The notes below the pieces were generated by a model. The model was not told where the DNA came from, searched no databases, and saw only the letters and a program-made list of their open reading frames with translations. The position numbers were made by a program, and so were the translations under genes. Shown here piece by piece: positions 7,580 through 13,467 of a stretch of 13,467 nt of DNA (within the stretch, counting starts at the first letter, position 1; the number at the start of each line of letters is the position of its first letter). The stretch spans positions 1-13,467 of the forward strand of contig JAYWGJ010000398.1 in the NCBI GenBank assembly GCA_043778315.1. Direction: 5' to 3'. This DNA comes from JBEEMU01 sp043778315 (GTDB lineage Bacteria; Bacteroidota; Bacteroidia; Chitinophagales; Saprospiraceae).

Positions 7580-7845
7580 AACTTTGTTTTTTAGGTTTTT
7601 GTTTTATTTTTTAATCTATTTTTATCACATCTCAATTCATACTACAAATAACGTGTTTTTTTATCATATTATTACATTTGAGTTAGCGTTTAACGCTGCT
7701 TTAACGATTATATTACAATAGCATTACAATTATATCATACTAATAAGACGAAAAGAACTACTTTTAGTTACACCAATATTTTCTTAATTTTACAAATAAA
7801 AACATTTATCTTTGCGGCTTAAACAATAATAATTATCATAATATA
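7580..7845. other. AT-rich divergent intergenic region between htrA-like and aspS, with a 13-bp palindrome
   Basis: These 266 bp separate the two divergent start codons and contain no credible gene. At 7685-7697 there is a palindrome AGCGTT-T-AACGCT with perfect 6-bp arms, which could be an operator. The aspS promoter lies at 7807-7814. For the protease on the other strand I find no convincing -7 element. Confidence 0.6.
7807..7814 (+). promoter_or_regulatory. -7 promoter element of aspS
   Basis: TATCTTTG matches TAnnTTTG exactly, and the nine bases TATCTTTGC are identical to those of the moxR promoter. The -33 region about 17 nt upstream is only TTTTA, a weak match. The expected leader is about 25 nt. 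Confidence 0.75.
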
Positions 7846-9615
7846 ATGTATAGAACACACACCTGCGGCGAACTACGCTCTTCGGATATTGGCGCAGCAA
7901 TAACCCTTAGCGGTTGGCTGTACCGCAGCCGCGACTTAGGCGGAATGTTGTTTATCGACCTCCGCGACCGCTACGGCATCACACAAATCGTGATTAATAA
8001 CGAACAAAATCCCGACCTTTACGAGCAAGCGCGCCGTATCGGACGCGAGTATGTGTTGCAAATAAAAGGCGTGGTACGCGAGCGAAGTAGTAAAAACGCG
8101 AATATCCCTACGGGCGATATCGAGTTGGTAGTGAGCAGTTTACGCATATTAAACGCCTCAAAAGTCCCGCCGTTCACGATAGAGGACGACACCGACGGCG
8201 GCGACGACCTCCGTATGCGCTACCGCTATTTGGATTTGCGCCGTCGCCCGATTCAGCAAAACCTGATTTTCAGGAGCGAAGTAGCCATCGAAACCCGCAA
8301 GTTTTTGGCGGCGCAAGACTTTATAGAAGTAGAAACGCCCGTACTCATCAAAAGTACGCCCGAAGGTGCGCGCGATTTTGTAGTGCCGAGCCGTATGAAT
8401 AAAGGGCAGTTTTATGCGTTGCCGCAATCACCACAGACGTTTAAACAAATATTAATGGTGTCTGGTTTTGACAAATATTTTCAAATTGTAAAATGTTTTA
8501 GAGACGAAGATTTGCGTGCCGACCGTCAGCCCGAGTTCACGCAAATAGACTGCGAAATGTCGTTTGTGGAACAAGAAGATATTTTACAAACCTTCGAGGC
8601 ACTCACAAAACACCTTTTCAAAACCACTTTGGGCGTAGATTTAGACGGCGATTTTCCGCGCATAACCTACGACGAAGCCGCCGAACGCTACGGCTCTGAT
8701 AAGCCCGATACGCGGTTCGCGATGGAGTTTGTGCCGCTAAATGCGTTAATGCAAAATAAAGGATTTAAGATTTTTGATGAGGCAGAACTCGTCGTTGGTA
8801 TTTGCGCAAAAGGCGCGGCGAATTATTCGCGCAAACAAATAGACGAACTAACGGATTGGCTCAAACGCCCGCAAATAGGCGCGAAAGGCTTGGTTTATAT
8901 GAAATGTGAGGCGGACGGAACGCACAAATCGTCGGTCGATAAATTTTATACACCTGCCGACCTCGCCGCATTAGCGCAAGTAATGAACGCCGAAACGGGC
9001 GATTTAGTTTTGATATTGAGCGGCGACACCGACCGCGTGCGCAAGCAGTTGTCCGAACTCCGTTTAGAAATGGGCAGCCGCTTAGGTTTGCGCAACTCGA
9101 AGGTATTTAAGCCGCTTTGGGTCGTCGATTTTCCGCTTTTGGAATGGGACGAAGACGCGCAACGCTTTTTCGCGATGCACCACCCGTTCACGTCGCCGAA
9201 GCCAAACGACATCGTCAAGATGACCTCGACCGACCGTAAAGTGTTGGAGTCGATACGCGCCGACGCTTACGACCTCGTCATCAATGGCTGGGAAATCGGC
9301 GGCGGTTCTATCCGTATTCACGACCGCGACCTACAAAGCCGCAACTTCGATTTATTAGGTTTTTCGAAAGAAGAAGCGGAAGCGCAGTTCGGGTTTTTGC
9401 TCGGCGCGTTCGAGTACGGCGCGCCGCCGCACGGCGGTTTGGCACTCGGATTTGACCGACTGTGCGCTATCATGCAAGGCGTGACAGGTATTCGCGATTT
9501 TATCGCATTCCCCAAAAATAATCAAGGACGCGATATGATGATTGACGCGCCGTCACCTATTCACGGCGCACAATTAGAAGAACTGAGTTTATTGGTGAAC
9601 ATAAAAGAGAAATAA
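7846..9615 (+). CDS. aspS: Aspartate--tRNA ligase (AspRS)
   Basis: This cytoplasmic class II aminoacyl-tRNA synthetase charges tRNA-Asp with aspartate. The 589 residues equal the usual bacterial length (about 580-600). Residues 1-105 are the OB-fold anticodon-binding domain (GWLYRSRDLGGMLFIDLRDR). The catalytic core starts near 135. Motif 2 is FRDEDLRADRQPEFTQIDCE (218-237), the bacterial insert (GAD-like) domain spans about 280-420, GGGSIRIHDRDLQ lies at 485-497, and motif 3 GGLALGFDRL at 530-539. ALPQSPQTFKQ (191-201) is the flipping-loop region typical of AspRS. All core motifs are intact. The ATG at 7846 starts directly at the family N-terminus MYRTHTCGEL. It is monocistronic as far as seen: 119 bp of spacer follow. 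Being bacterial-type, it could be discriminating or not; the window shows no Gat genes. Confidence 0.98.
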   Translation: MYRTHTCGELRSSDIGAAITLSGWLYRSRDLGGMLFIDLRDRYGITQIVINNEQNPDLYEQARRIGREYVLQIKGVVRERSSKNANIPTGDIELVVSSLRILNASKVPPFTIEDDTDGGDDLRMRYRYLDLRRRPIQQNLIFRSEVAIETRKFLAAQDFIEVETPVLIKSTPEGARDFVVPSRMNKGQFYALPQSPQTFKQILMVSGFDKYFQIVKCFRDEDLRADRQPEFTQIDCEMSFVEQEDILQTFEALTKHLFKTTLGVDLDGDFPRITYDEAAERYGSDKPDTRFAMEFVPLNALMQNKGFKIFDEAELVVGICAKGAANYSRKQIDELTDWLKRPQIGAKGLVYMKCEADGTHKSSVDKFYTPADLAALAQVMNAETGDLVLILSGDTDRVRKQLSELRLEMGSRLGLRNSKVFKPLWVVDFPLLEWDEDAQRFFAMHHPFTSPKPNDIVKMTSTDRKVLESIRADAYDLVINGWEIGGGSIRIHDRDLQSRNFDLLGFSKEEAEAQFGFLLGAFEYGAPPHGGLALGFDRLCAIMQGVTGIRDFIAFPKNNQGRDMMIDAPSPIHGAQLEELSLLVNIKEK

Positions 9616-9620
9616 AATTA

Positions 9621-9652
9621 TTGGTAACATATTAAAAAAAAACGTACTTTTA
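9621..9652 (+). promoter_or_regulatory. Possible promoter of the EEP-dgkA-hypothetical-yidD cluster
   Basis: TTG (9621-9623) and TACTTTTA (9645-9652) are 21 nt apart. The second matches TAnnTTTG at seven of eight positions. It lies in the 119-bp spacer after aspS. No terminator hairpin is visible after aspS, so read-through is also possible. Confidence 0.4.
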
Positions 9653-9681
9653 CAAAAAAAGGAATCAAGAGAAAAATAAGA

Positions 9682-9704
9682 TAATTTATTTTGGACGCAT
9701 TCCT
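9682..9704 (+). repeat. Left copy of a 23-nt inverted repeat flanking the EEP-yidD cluster
   Basis: The core TTTATTTTGGACGCATTCCT (9685-9704) recurs in reverse complement at 11872-11891 with one mismatch. Extended by three bases, 21 of 23 positions agree. It lies 30 bp before the EEP start codon; the partner lies 11 bp after the yidD stop. Confidence 0.85.
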
Positions 9705-9734
9705 AAAAAAAATCCATAATTACCTCTTTTGTCA

Positions 9735-10721
9735 ATGCTTATTCGCAAAACAATAACGAAAATACTCGTTCGCGCCCGTCAGTGGTGGTGGATAGGTGCG
9801 TTATTATTAGTTAATGGCGCGTTAGCAACTTTGTATCCGCCCGACGGCACGTTTTTTAGGTGGGCTTCGCAGCACGCCGTACAAATTATGTTGTGTTACT
9901 TGGTTTTGGGTTTGTTATTATTATTGTTGCGGCAACGCCGACTGATGTTCGTTAGTTTTGCGTGCTGCGCGATTATTTGTATGTATTTGCGGCGCACGAT
10001 AGGCGCGGAAGAGGCATTTAGGTTTCAATATGCGAAGCCGACGCAAGAAAAAATTATCAAATTTGCGCATTTTAATACAGGTTCGACCGACGGCGATTTC
10101 GAGCGCGTGATGCAAACTTTGCTCAAACAAAATCCTGACGTAATATCAATACAGGAAGTCACGCCTGATTGGGACGCGGCTTTGCGTGCTTTATTAGCAA
10201 CTAAATACCCGTTTTTTAAAAGCTATCGCCGCATCGATTTTGGCGGAATCGCCTTGTTTTCGCGGTTTCCGTTTGGTCGAATAGACACTTTTGAGGTCAA
10301 TCATTTGCCTAATATTATCGGTAGTCTGAGAATCGACTCGCTGCACCCCGAAGTGTTTTTTATCAGTTCGCACACCGTTCCGCCTATTAATACGGCGAGT
10401 TTCAAGCAAATTCGTACACATTTACAAGCAGTTGCGGAGCGCGTGCGACTCATTAACGCGCCGATTTTCGCCTTTGGCGACTACAACCTCGCGCCTTGGT
10501 CGTCGGAGGTGCATAATTTTCAGATGCAAAGCGAACTGACCGACGGTAGGCGATTATACGCGCCCGAAACGGTCACACCGACCGATTATATTTTCTTTTC
10601 ACAACACTTCAACTGCCTCTCTTTCAACGATTTAATCGACAAAAACGGCAATCATATTGGCGTAGAAGGCAGTTATCAGTTCAAATCTGATTATAAAAAT
10701 GTTCAAAAAACGGTGGAATAG
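9735..10721 (+). CDS. Membrane-anchored endonuclease/exonuclease/phosphatase (EEP) family protein
   Basis: The 328-residue protein starts with three hydrophobic segments (about 17-34, 45-66 and 69-85), then an EEP hydrolase domain (about 108-316). This metal-dependent fold cuts phosphodiester or phosphate-ester bonds in nucleic acids, inositol phosphates or lipids. Visible motifs are the metal-binding Glu141 in SIQEV, SSHTVPP near 211-217, and GDYNLAP near 248-254, the counterpart of GDFN. The usual final SDH motif appears as GNHIGV, with the catalytic His kept and Asp replaced by Asn. I chose the ATG at 9735; an in-frame TTG two codons earlier (9729) is possible. The anchor and the overlap with a DgkA-type lipid kinase favour an envelope, perhaps lipid, substrate over DNA, but that is inference. 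The 3' end overlaps dgkA by 23 bp in another frame, suggesting translational coupling. Confidence 0.9.
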   Translation: MLIRKTITKILVRARQWWWIGALLLVNGALATLYPPDGTFFRWASQHAVQIMLCYLVLGLLLLLLRQRRLMFVSFACCAIICMYLRRTIGAEEAFRFQYAKPTQEKIIKFAHFNTGSTDGDFERVMQTLLKQNPDVISIQEVTPDWDAALRALLATKYPFFKSYRRIDFGGIALFSRFPFGRIDTFEVNHLPNIIGSLRIDSLHPEVFFISSHTVPPINTASFKQIRTHLQAVAERVRLINAPIFAFGDYNLAPWSSEVHNFQMQSELTDGRRLYAPETVTPTDYIFFSQHFNCLSFNDLIDKNGNHIGVEGSYQFKSDYKNVQKTVE

Positions 10722-11076
10722 TTTTGGTTACGCCGTAAGCGGTATCATCGACCTGCTGCGGACGCAACCGAACGCACAGATTCACGTTTTTACGGCTATC
10801 GCGACTACGATTCTGGGTTTTTTGGTTTCGCTATCGAGTACTGAATGGTGCTTGATTGCGCTCTGTTGTGGCGCGGTGATTGCCGCCGAAGCCTTCAATA
10901 CCGCCATAGAATACACCATAGATTTGGTATCGCCCGAGCATCATTTATTGGCAGGCAAAGCAAAAGATGTAGCCGCAGGCGGCGTACTGATTACCGCTAT
11001 TTCGGTAGTTGTGGTCGGTGTAATTATTTTTTTACCAAAAATAATTGTTATTTTAAATCTAATTTTAGCCAAATAA
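10699..11076 (+). CDS. dgkA: Diacylglycerol kinase family protein (DgkA/undecaprenol kinase type)
   Basis: This small integral membrane kinase (125 residues, family about 115-130) phosphorylates diacylglycerol or, in many bacteria outside the Proteobacteria, undecaprenol. Three membrane helices are visible (about 28-46, 50-63 and 95-122). The active-site signature AAEAFNTAIEYTIDL (62-76) carries Glu64, Asn67 and Glu71, equivalent to the ENSAIE catalytic residues. SPEHHLLAGKAKDVAAGGVL (78-97) is the second conserved block. An amphipathic N-terminus MFKKRWNSFGYAVSGI precedes helix 1, as is usual. The start ATG lies inside the end of the EEP gene; the first residues match the family, so the overlap is real. 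The next gene begins 9 bp after the stop. Substrate choice between diacylglycerol and undecaprenol cannot be read from the sequence. Confidence 0.94.
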   Translation: MFKKRWNSFGYAVSGIIDLLRTQPNAQIHVFTAIATTILGFLVSLSSTEWCLIALCCGAVIAAEAFNTAIEYTIDLVSPEHHLLAGKAKDVAAGGVLITAISVVVVGVIIFLPKIIVILNLILAK

Positions 11077-11085
11077 AAATAAAAA

Positions 11086-11589
11086 ATGGTTTTCAAGTTT
11101 GAAAAAGAAACAAGCGGCGTACTTTTGCTTTGTTCTAAAAAAGGATTAAAAAAATATTTTGCGGATAAGGAGTTCAACTACAACTTTCCCGAAGGTATTT
11201 TGCCGCTTGTAAACGCGGGCATAGTCGTCGCGCTTGTCACCGAAAGCAGCGAAGAAGTAAAAGGCGAATGCGTCACTATCGCAATGAACGACTATAAAGG
11301 TTATAAATTGGTGGGCGAACAAAATTTTTATGTCGAGGACGACGACGAGGTTTATATATTATCTCACGGCGAGTTCACGCGCATTTGCGCGAATGACAAA
11401 GGCGATATTGACGCAGCGAGGTTTTGGAATGAAAAAATAATCGTAAAAGATTTGCGCGCAGGTTGGGCTATCGTTTTTACACATTGCAAAACGCGCAAAA
11501 ATAGTATGTTTTTGCGCACTATCGTTCAGTTTATTTATGTCAAAGATAGGTTTCCGCGAGCCGAAATTTCAAGTATTCCGAGAGTATAG
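11086..11589 (+). CDS. Hypothetical soluble protein between dgkA and yidD
   Basis: I do not recognise this 167-residue protein. It has no signal peptide and no membrane helix, so it is probably cytoplasmic. The sequence alternates short hydrophobic strands (GVLLLCS, GIVVALVTE, AIVFTHC, TIVQFIYV) with charged turns, so an all-beta or alpha/beta fold is likely. There is an acidic run EDDDEVY at about 104-110 and a basic C-terminal third (FTHCKTRKNS, then RFPRAEISSIPRV). Two Cys, at about 16 and 63, are far apart and show no metal-site spacing. It starts 9 bp after the dgkA stop and its base composition matches the neighbours, so it is a real gene in the same operon. yidD follows 31 bp later with no terminator between. 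A link to membrane lipids or protein insertion is suggested only by position. Confidence 0.8.
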   Translation: MVFKFEKETSGVLLLCSKKGLKKYFADKEFNYNFPEGILPLVNAGIVVALVTESSEEVKGECVTIAMNDYKGYKLVGEQNFYVEDDDEVYILSHGEFTRICANDKGDIDAARFWNEKIIVKDLRAGWAIVFTHCKTRKNSMFLRTIVQFIYVKDRFPRAEISSIPRV

Positions 11590-11620
11590 ATATTGATAAA
11601 TACATATTTTATATTTCACA

Positions 11621-11860
11621 ATGGCAGTCATTCGTTTTATTAATTTCCTGATAGGCAGTATTTTCATTACAATAATACGATTTTATCAAGTTTTTATTTC
11701 GCCGCTTTCGCCGCCGCGCTGCCGCTACACGCCTACTTGTTCGCAATATGGCTTGGAGGCTTTCCGCAAACACGGCGCGCTCAAAGGCGGCTACCTTACC
11801 GCTCGACGTATATTAAGCTGTCACCCGTGGGGCGGACACGGACACGACCCTGTACCTTAA
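11621..11860 (+). CDS. yidD: Membrane protein insertion efficiency factor YidD
   Basis: This 79-residue protein assists YidC/Sec in placing inner-membrane proteins. It matches the family over its whole length: an amphipathic N-terminus (about 1-22), then YQVFISPLSPPRCRYTPTCS (22-41), SQYGLEAFRKHGALKGGYLT and the closing RILSCHPWGGHGHDPVP. The three conserved Cys are present. yidD often sits beside rnpA and yidC; here it is instead behind dgkA and an unknown gene, which is not rare in Bacteroidota. The stop codon overlaps a TACCTTA that pairs weakly with TAAGG at 11870-11874. That stem is too short to call a terminator. Confidence 0.96.
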   Translation: MAVIRFINFLIGSIFITIIRFYQVFISPLSPPRCRYTPTCSQYGLEAFRKHGALKGGYLTARRILSCHPWGGHGHDPVP

Positions 11861-11871
11861 AATTGATGATA

Positions 11872-11894
11872 AGGAACGCGTCCAAAATAAAGTA
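11872..11894 (-). repeat. Right copy of the 23-nt inverted repeat flanking the EEP-yidD cluster
   Basis: Its core is the reverse complement of TTTATTTTGGACGCGTTCCT (11872-11891). It begins 11 bp past the yidD stop and faces the left copy at 9682-9704. Differences are A/G in the core and one base in the three-base extension. Confidence 0.85.
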
Positions 11895-12225
11895 CTGTAT
11901 TCTCACTTACCTTTTGAGCCAAAACCGCGCTAGATTTGCTTCGCCAGTTCGCTTCGCTCGGGTTTCGTTGCGATGATAGGCTGCACTTCGTGCGTTCACT
12001 TCGTAAATGCGATTTAATATCGCTTTTGCTTGTTCAGCCTCAAATCTGCCTTGTTTTATTTTCCTCCCTTAGGGGAGGCTAGGTGGGGCTAACAAAATTC
12101 TGTCTAATAATATTCAGTACCTTATTTTCTTTTCATTCCTAAGGTAAAGGGTCGCGCTATACACTGAAAATAAAACTCTATCTACTGGGTAATAACCTGG
12201 TGCGCTATACTAACGCTCAAAATAT

Positions 12226-12268
12226 CGAACCCTCCATCTTTACCCGACGGGTAAAAATGGAGGGTTCG
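12226..12268. terminator. Strong 20-bp-stem hairpin upstream of acyl-CoA dehydrogenase
   Basis: The arms CGAACCCTCCATCTTTACCC (12226-12245) and GGGTAAAAATGGAGGGTTCG (12249-12268) pair with one mismatch around a three-base loop. TG then TTTT follows. It lies 366 bp past yidD, far for its own terminator but with no gene between, and 113 bp before the next start. It may end the yidD transcript or be a dispersed palindromic repeat. Confidence 0.65.
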
Positions 12269-12380
12269 TGTTTTATATCGGCTACCACTATTCAAAAAAA
12301 TACTTACCTTTACAACGGCAATTAGCCAAGAAAATATTAGCCTATTATTCTACTAACTAACCTTAATTTGTCATAAAAAA

Positions 12381-13467
12381 ATGAAAAAACACTTCAAAGA
12401 AGAGCATGAATTGATAGCGCAATCGATGCGCGAATTTATTGCGCAGGAAATTACACCTTATATAGAGGAGTGGGAAAAAAATCACGAGTGTCCGCGACAT
12501 ATTTTTGAGCGTATGGGAGAAATGGGATTTTTGGGTGTGACGTACCCCGAAGCCTACGGCGGAAGCGGTATGGATTTTTGGGCGGCGATAGCTATTTCGC
12601 GCGAGTTGGCGTATGCGAATTGTAGCGGGTTGCAGATGTCGCTTTTTGCGCACACTTACCTGCCGTTGCCGATGATAGCCGCCGTAGGTACGGAGGAGCA
12701 AAAGCAGCGTTACTTAGTGCCGTCGTTGCAAGGCAAAAAAATAGGCGCGCTCGGCATCACTGAACCGAGCGGCGGCTCCGACGTAGGCGGCATAAAAACA
12801 ACCGCGACCGAAGACGGCGACTATTACATCATCAACGGCTCAAAAACGTATATCACGAACGGCACGATTGCCGATTATGTACTTTTGGCGTGCAGAACGG
12901 GCGAAGGTTACGACATGACTTTATTTTTGTTTGACACCGATACGGCGGGTTTTTCTACCAATAAAATCGATAATAAACTCGGAATGCACACGTCTGACAC
13001 CGCAGAATTGTTTTTTGACAACTGCAAAGTACCTAAATCGGCGGTTATTGGCGAAGCACATAAGGGTTTTTATTATATTATGAATAATTTTCAGGAGGAA
13101 CGCTTGATAGGCGCGGTGACGGGCGCGTTTGTGGCGGAAGCCGCGTACATGAAAGCCGTGCAGTACGCACACGAGCGCGTCACTTTCGGTCGTCCGCTTA
13201 GCAAACTGCAAGTGATTCGGCACAAACTCGCCGACATGAAAATGCGCGTCGAGGCGTGCAAATCGTTCTCTTTCAGAGCTATCGAGGAGTTTATCGACGA
13301 GGGCGCGGGCGCGGTAAGCATTATTTCTATGGCGAAAGCGTTTGTAGGTGAAGAAATACAAAAAATATTGTACGACGCGATACAAATTCACGGCGGCAAC
13401 GGGTTTGTGGAAGACTACGGCGTGGCGCGTATGTGGCGCGATATGCGCCTATTCACTATCGGCGGCG
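12381..13467 (+). CDS. Acyl-CoA dehydrogenase family protein (3' end beyond window)
   Basis: An open frame runs from the ATG at 12381 to the window edge: 362 codons of an expected 380-390. The product is a soluble FAD flavoenzyme that oxidises acyl-CoA to trans-2-enoyl-CoA in fatty-acid or branched-chain amino-acid breakdown. The N-terminal helical domain spans about 1-115. The FAD/substrate signature GITEPSGGSDVGG lies at 125-137, the middle beta domain runs to about 225, and the C-terminal helical domain follows. RVTFGRPLSKLQVIRHKLADM (266-286) and QIHGGNGFVEDYGVARMWRD (335-354) are the second and third hallmarks. The classic YEG catalytic Glu position reads IGG, whereas an ERL motif is present at Glu240-Leu242, as in isovaleryl- and long-chain-type enzymes. 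The gene stands alone after a long spacer. Exact chain specificity is not readable. Confidence 0.96.
   Translation, partial: MKKHFKEEHELIAQSMREFIAQEITPYIEEWEKNHECPRHIFERMGEMGFLGVTYPEAYGGSGMDFWAAIAISRELAYANCSGLQMSLFAHTYLPLPMIAAVGTEEQKQRYLVPSLQGKKIGALGITEPSGGSDVGGIKTTATEDGDYYIINGSKTYITNGTIADYVLLACRTGEGYDMTLFLFDTDTAGFSTNKIDNKLGMHTSDTAELFFDNCKVPKSAVIGEAHKGFYYIMNNFQEERLIGAVTGAFVAEAAYMKAVQYAHERVTFGRPLSKLQVIRHKLADMKMRVEACKSFSFRAIEEFIDEGAGAVSIISMAKAFVGEEIQKILYDAIQIHGGNGFVEDYGVARMWRDMRLFTIGG

Larger units (their letters stand above)
11861..12380. other. 520-bp non-coding region with several hairpins between yidD and acyl-CoA dehydrogenase
   Basis: No gene with a start codon and family resemblance is visible. 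Bases 11872-11894 carry the right copy of the 23-nt inverted repeat. Bases 11908-12060 contain an open frame on the minus strand with no ATG, which may be a decayed or spurious ORF. Small hairpins occur at 12009-12023 (GCGAT/ATCGC, followed by TTTT), 12063-12078 (CCTCCC-TTAG-GGGAGG) and 12118-12146 (TACCTTA/TAAGGTA). GCGCTATAC is repeated at 12154-12162 and 12202-12210. A strong hairpin at 12226-12268 follows, then a possible -7 element TACCTTTA at 12305-12312 for the next gene. Confidence 0.7.

Noticed and set aside
9729..9734. TTG start for the EEP protein, two codons upstream
   Set aside because: An ATG at 9735 is in frame, and the TTG start adds only Met-Ser. It remains possible but is less likely.
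11737..11976. 79-residue plus-strand open frame overlapping yidD
   Set aside because: It is a shifted-frame shadow: yidD in the other frame is fully conserved, and the tail runs into non-coding sequence.
11908..12060. Minus-strand open frame ending at a TAA near 11908 (possible decayed gene)
   Set aside because: It has no ATG and no recognised motif, and it is rich in repeated TTCGC-like words. It is not strong enough to call a pseudogene.
12363..12701. 112-residue minus-strand open frame
   Set aside because: It lies opposite the start of the acyl-CoA dehydrogenase, whose plus frame carries all family hallmarks.

Overview
The window comes from a member of the Bacteroidota. The evidence is a PorP/SprF-type outer-membrane protein (type IX secretion/gliding family, confined to this phylum) next to a TPR/beta-propeller/OmpA protein, Bacteroidota-type promoter elements (TAnnTTTG at -7) in front of moxR and aspS, and AT-rich spacers without clear Shine-Dalgarno sequences. 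I cannot fix the order or genus. Every gene is chromosomal and housekeeping- or envelope-like. I see no tRNA, rRNA, CRISPR array, transposase or phage gene.

Layout. Bases 1-225 hold a 63-bp tandem repeat built from degenerate heptamers, cut by the left window edge. Next come two rightward genes: the PorP/SprF-like barrel (241-1269) and a 1249-residue OmpA-family protein (1408-5157). The second has the domain order of PorE-type T9SS proteins (TPR, propeller, carboxypeptidase-regulatory-like fold, OmpA) plus a large insert of about 14-residue tandem repeats. A strong bidirectional terminator (5209-5245) separates it from two leftward genes, a MoxR AAA+ ATPase (5266-6252) and a single-PDZ HtrA-type protease (6455-7579). 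The protease is divergent from aspS (7846-9615).

Bases 9735-11860 carry four rightward genes, the first three in tight succession: a membrane-anchored endonuclease/exonuclease/phosphatase (EEP) family protein, a DgkA-type lipid kinase overlapping it by 23 bp, an unrecognised 167-residue soluble protein, and YidD 31 bp further on. The cluster is bracketed by two copies of a 23-nt sequence in opposite orientation (2 mismatches). A 520-bp non-coding stretch with several hairpins follows. The window ends inside an acyl-CoA dehydrogenase gene (from 12381), which lacks only its C-terminal end.

How the genes relate. The first two are plausibly an outer-membrane/peptidoglycan-anchored pair linked to type IX secretion or gliding. 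HtrA, YidD and DgkA all serve envelope upkeep: protease quality control, membrane-protein insertion and lipid-carrier or diacylglycerol phosphorylation. AspS (translation) and the acyl-CoA dehydrogenase (beta-oxidation or branched-chain amino-acid breakdown) are independent. The points that most deserve a second look are the 14-residue repeat insert, the inverted 23-nt repeats around the EEP-dgkA-hypothetical-yidD cluster, the 63-bp/heptamer array and the unknown 167-residue protein.
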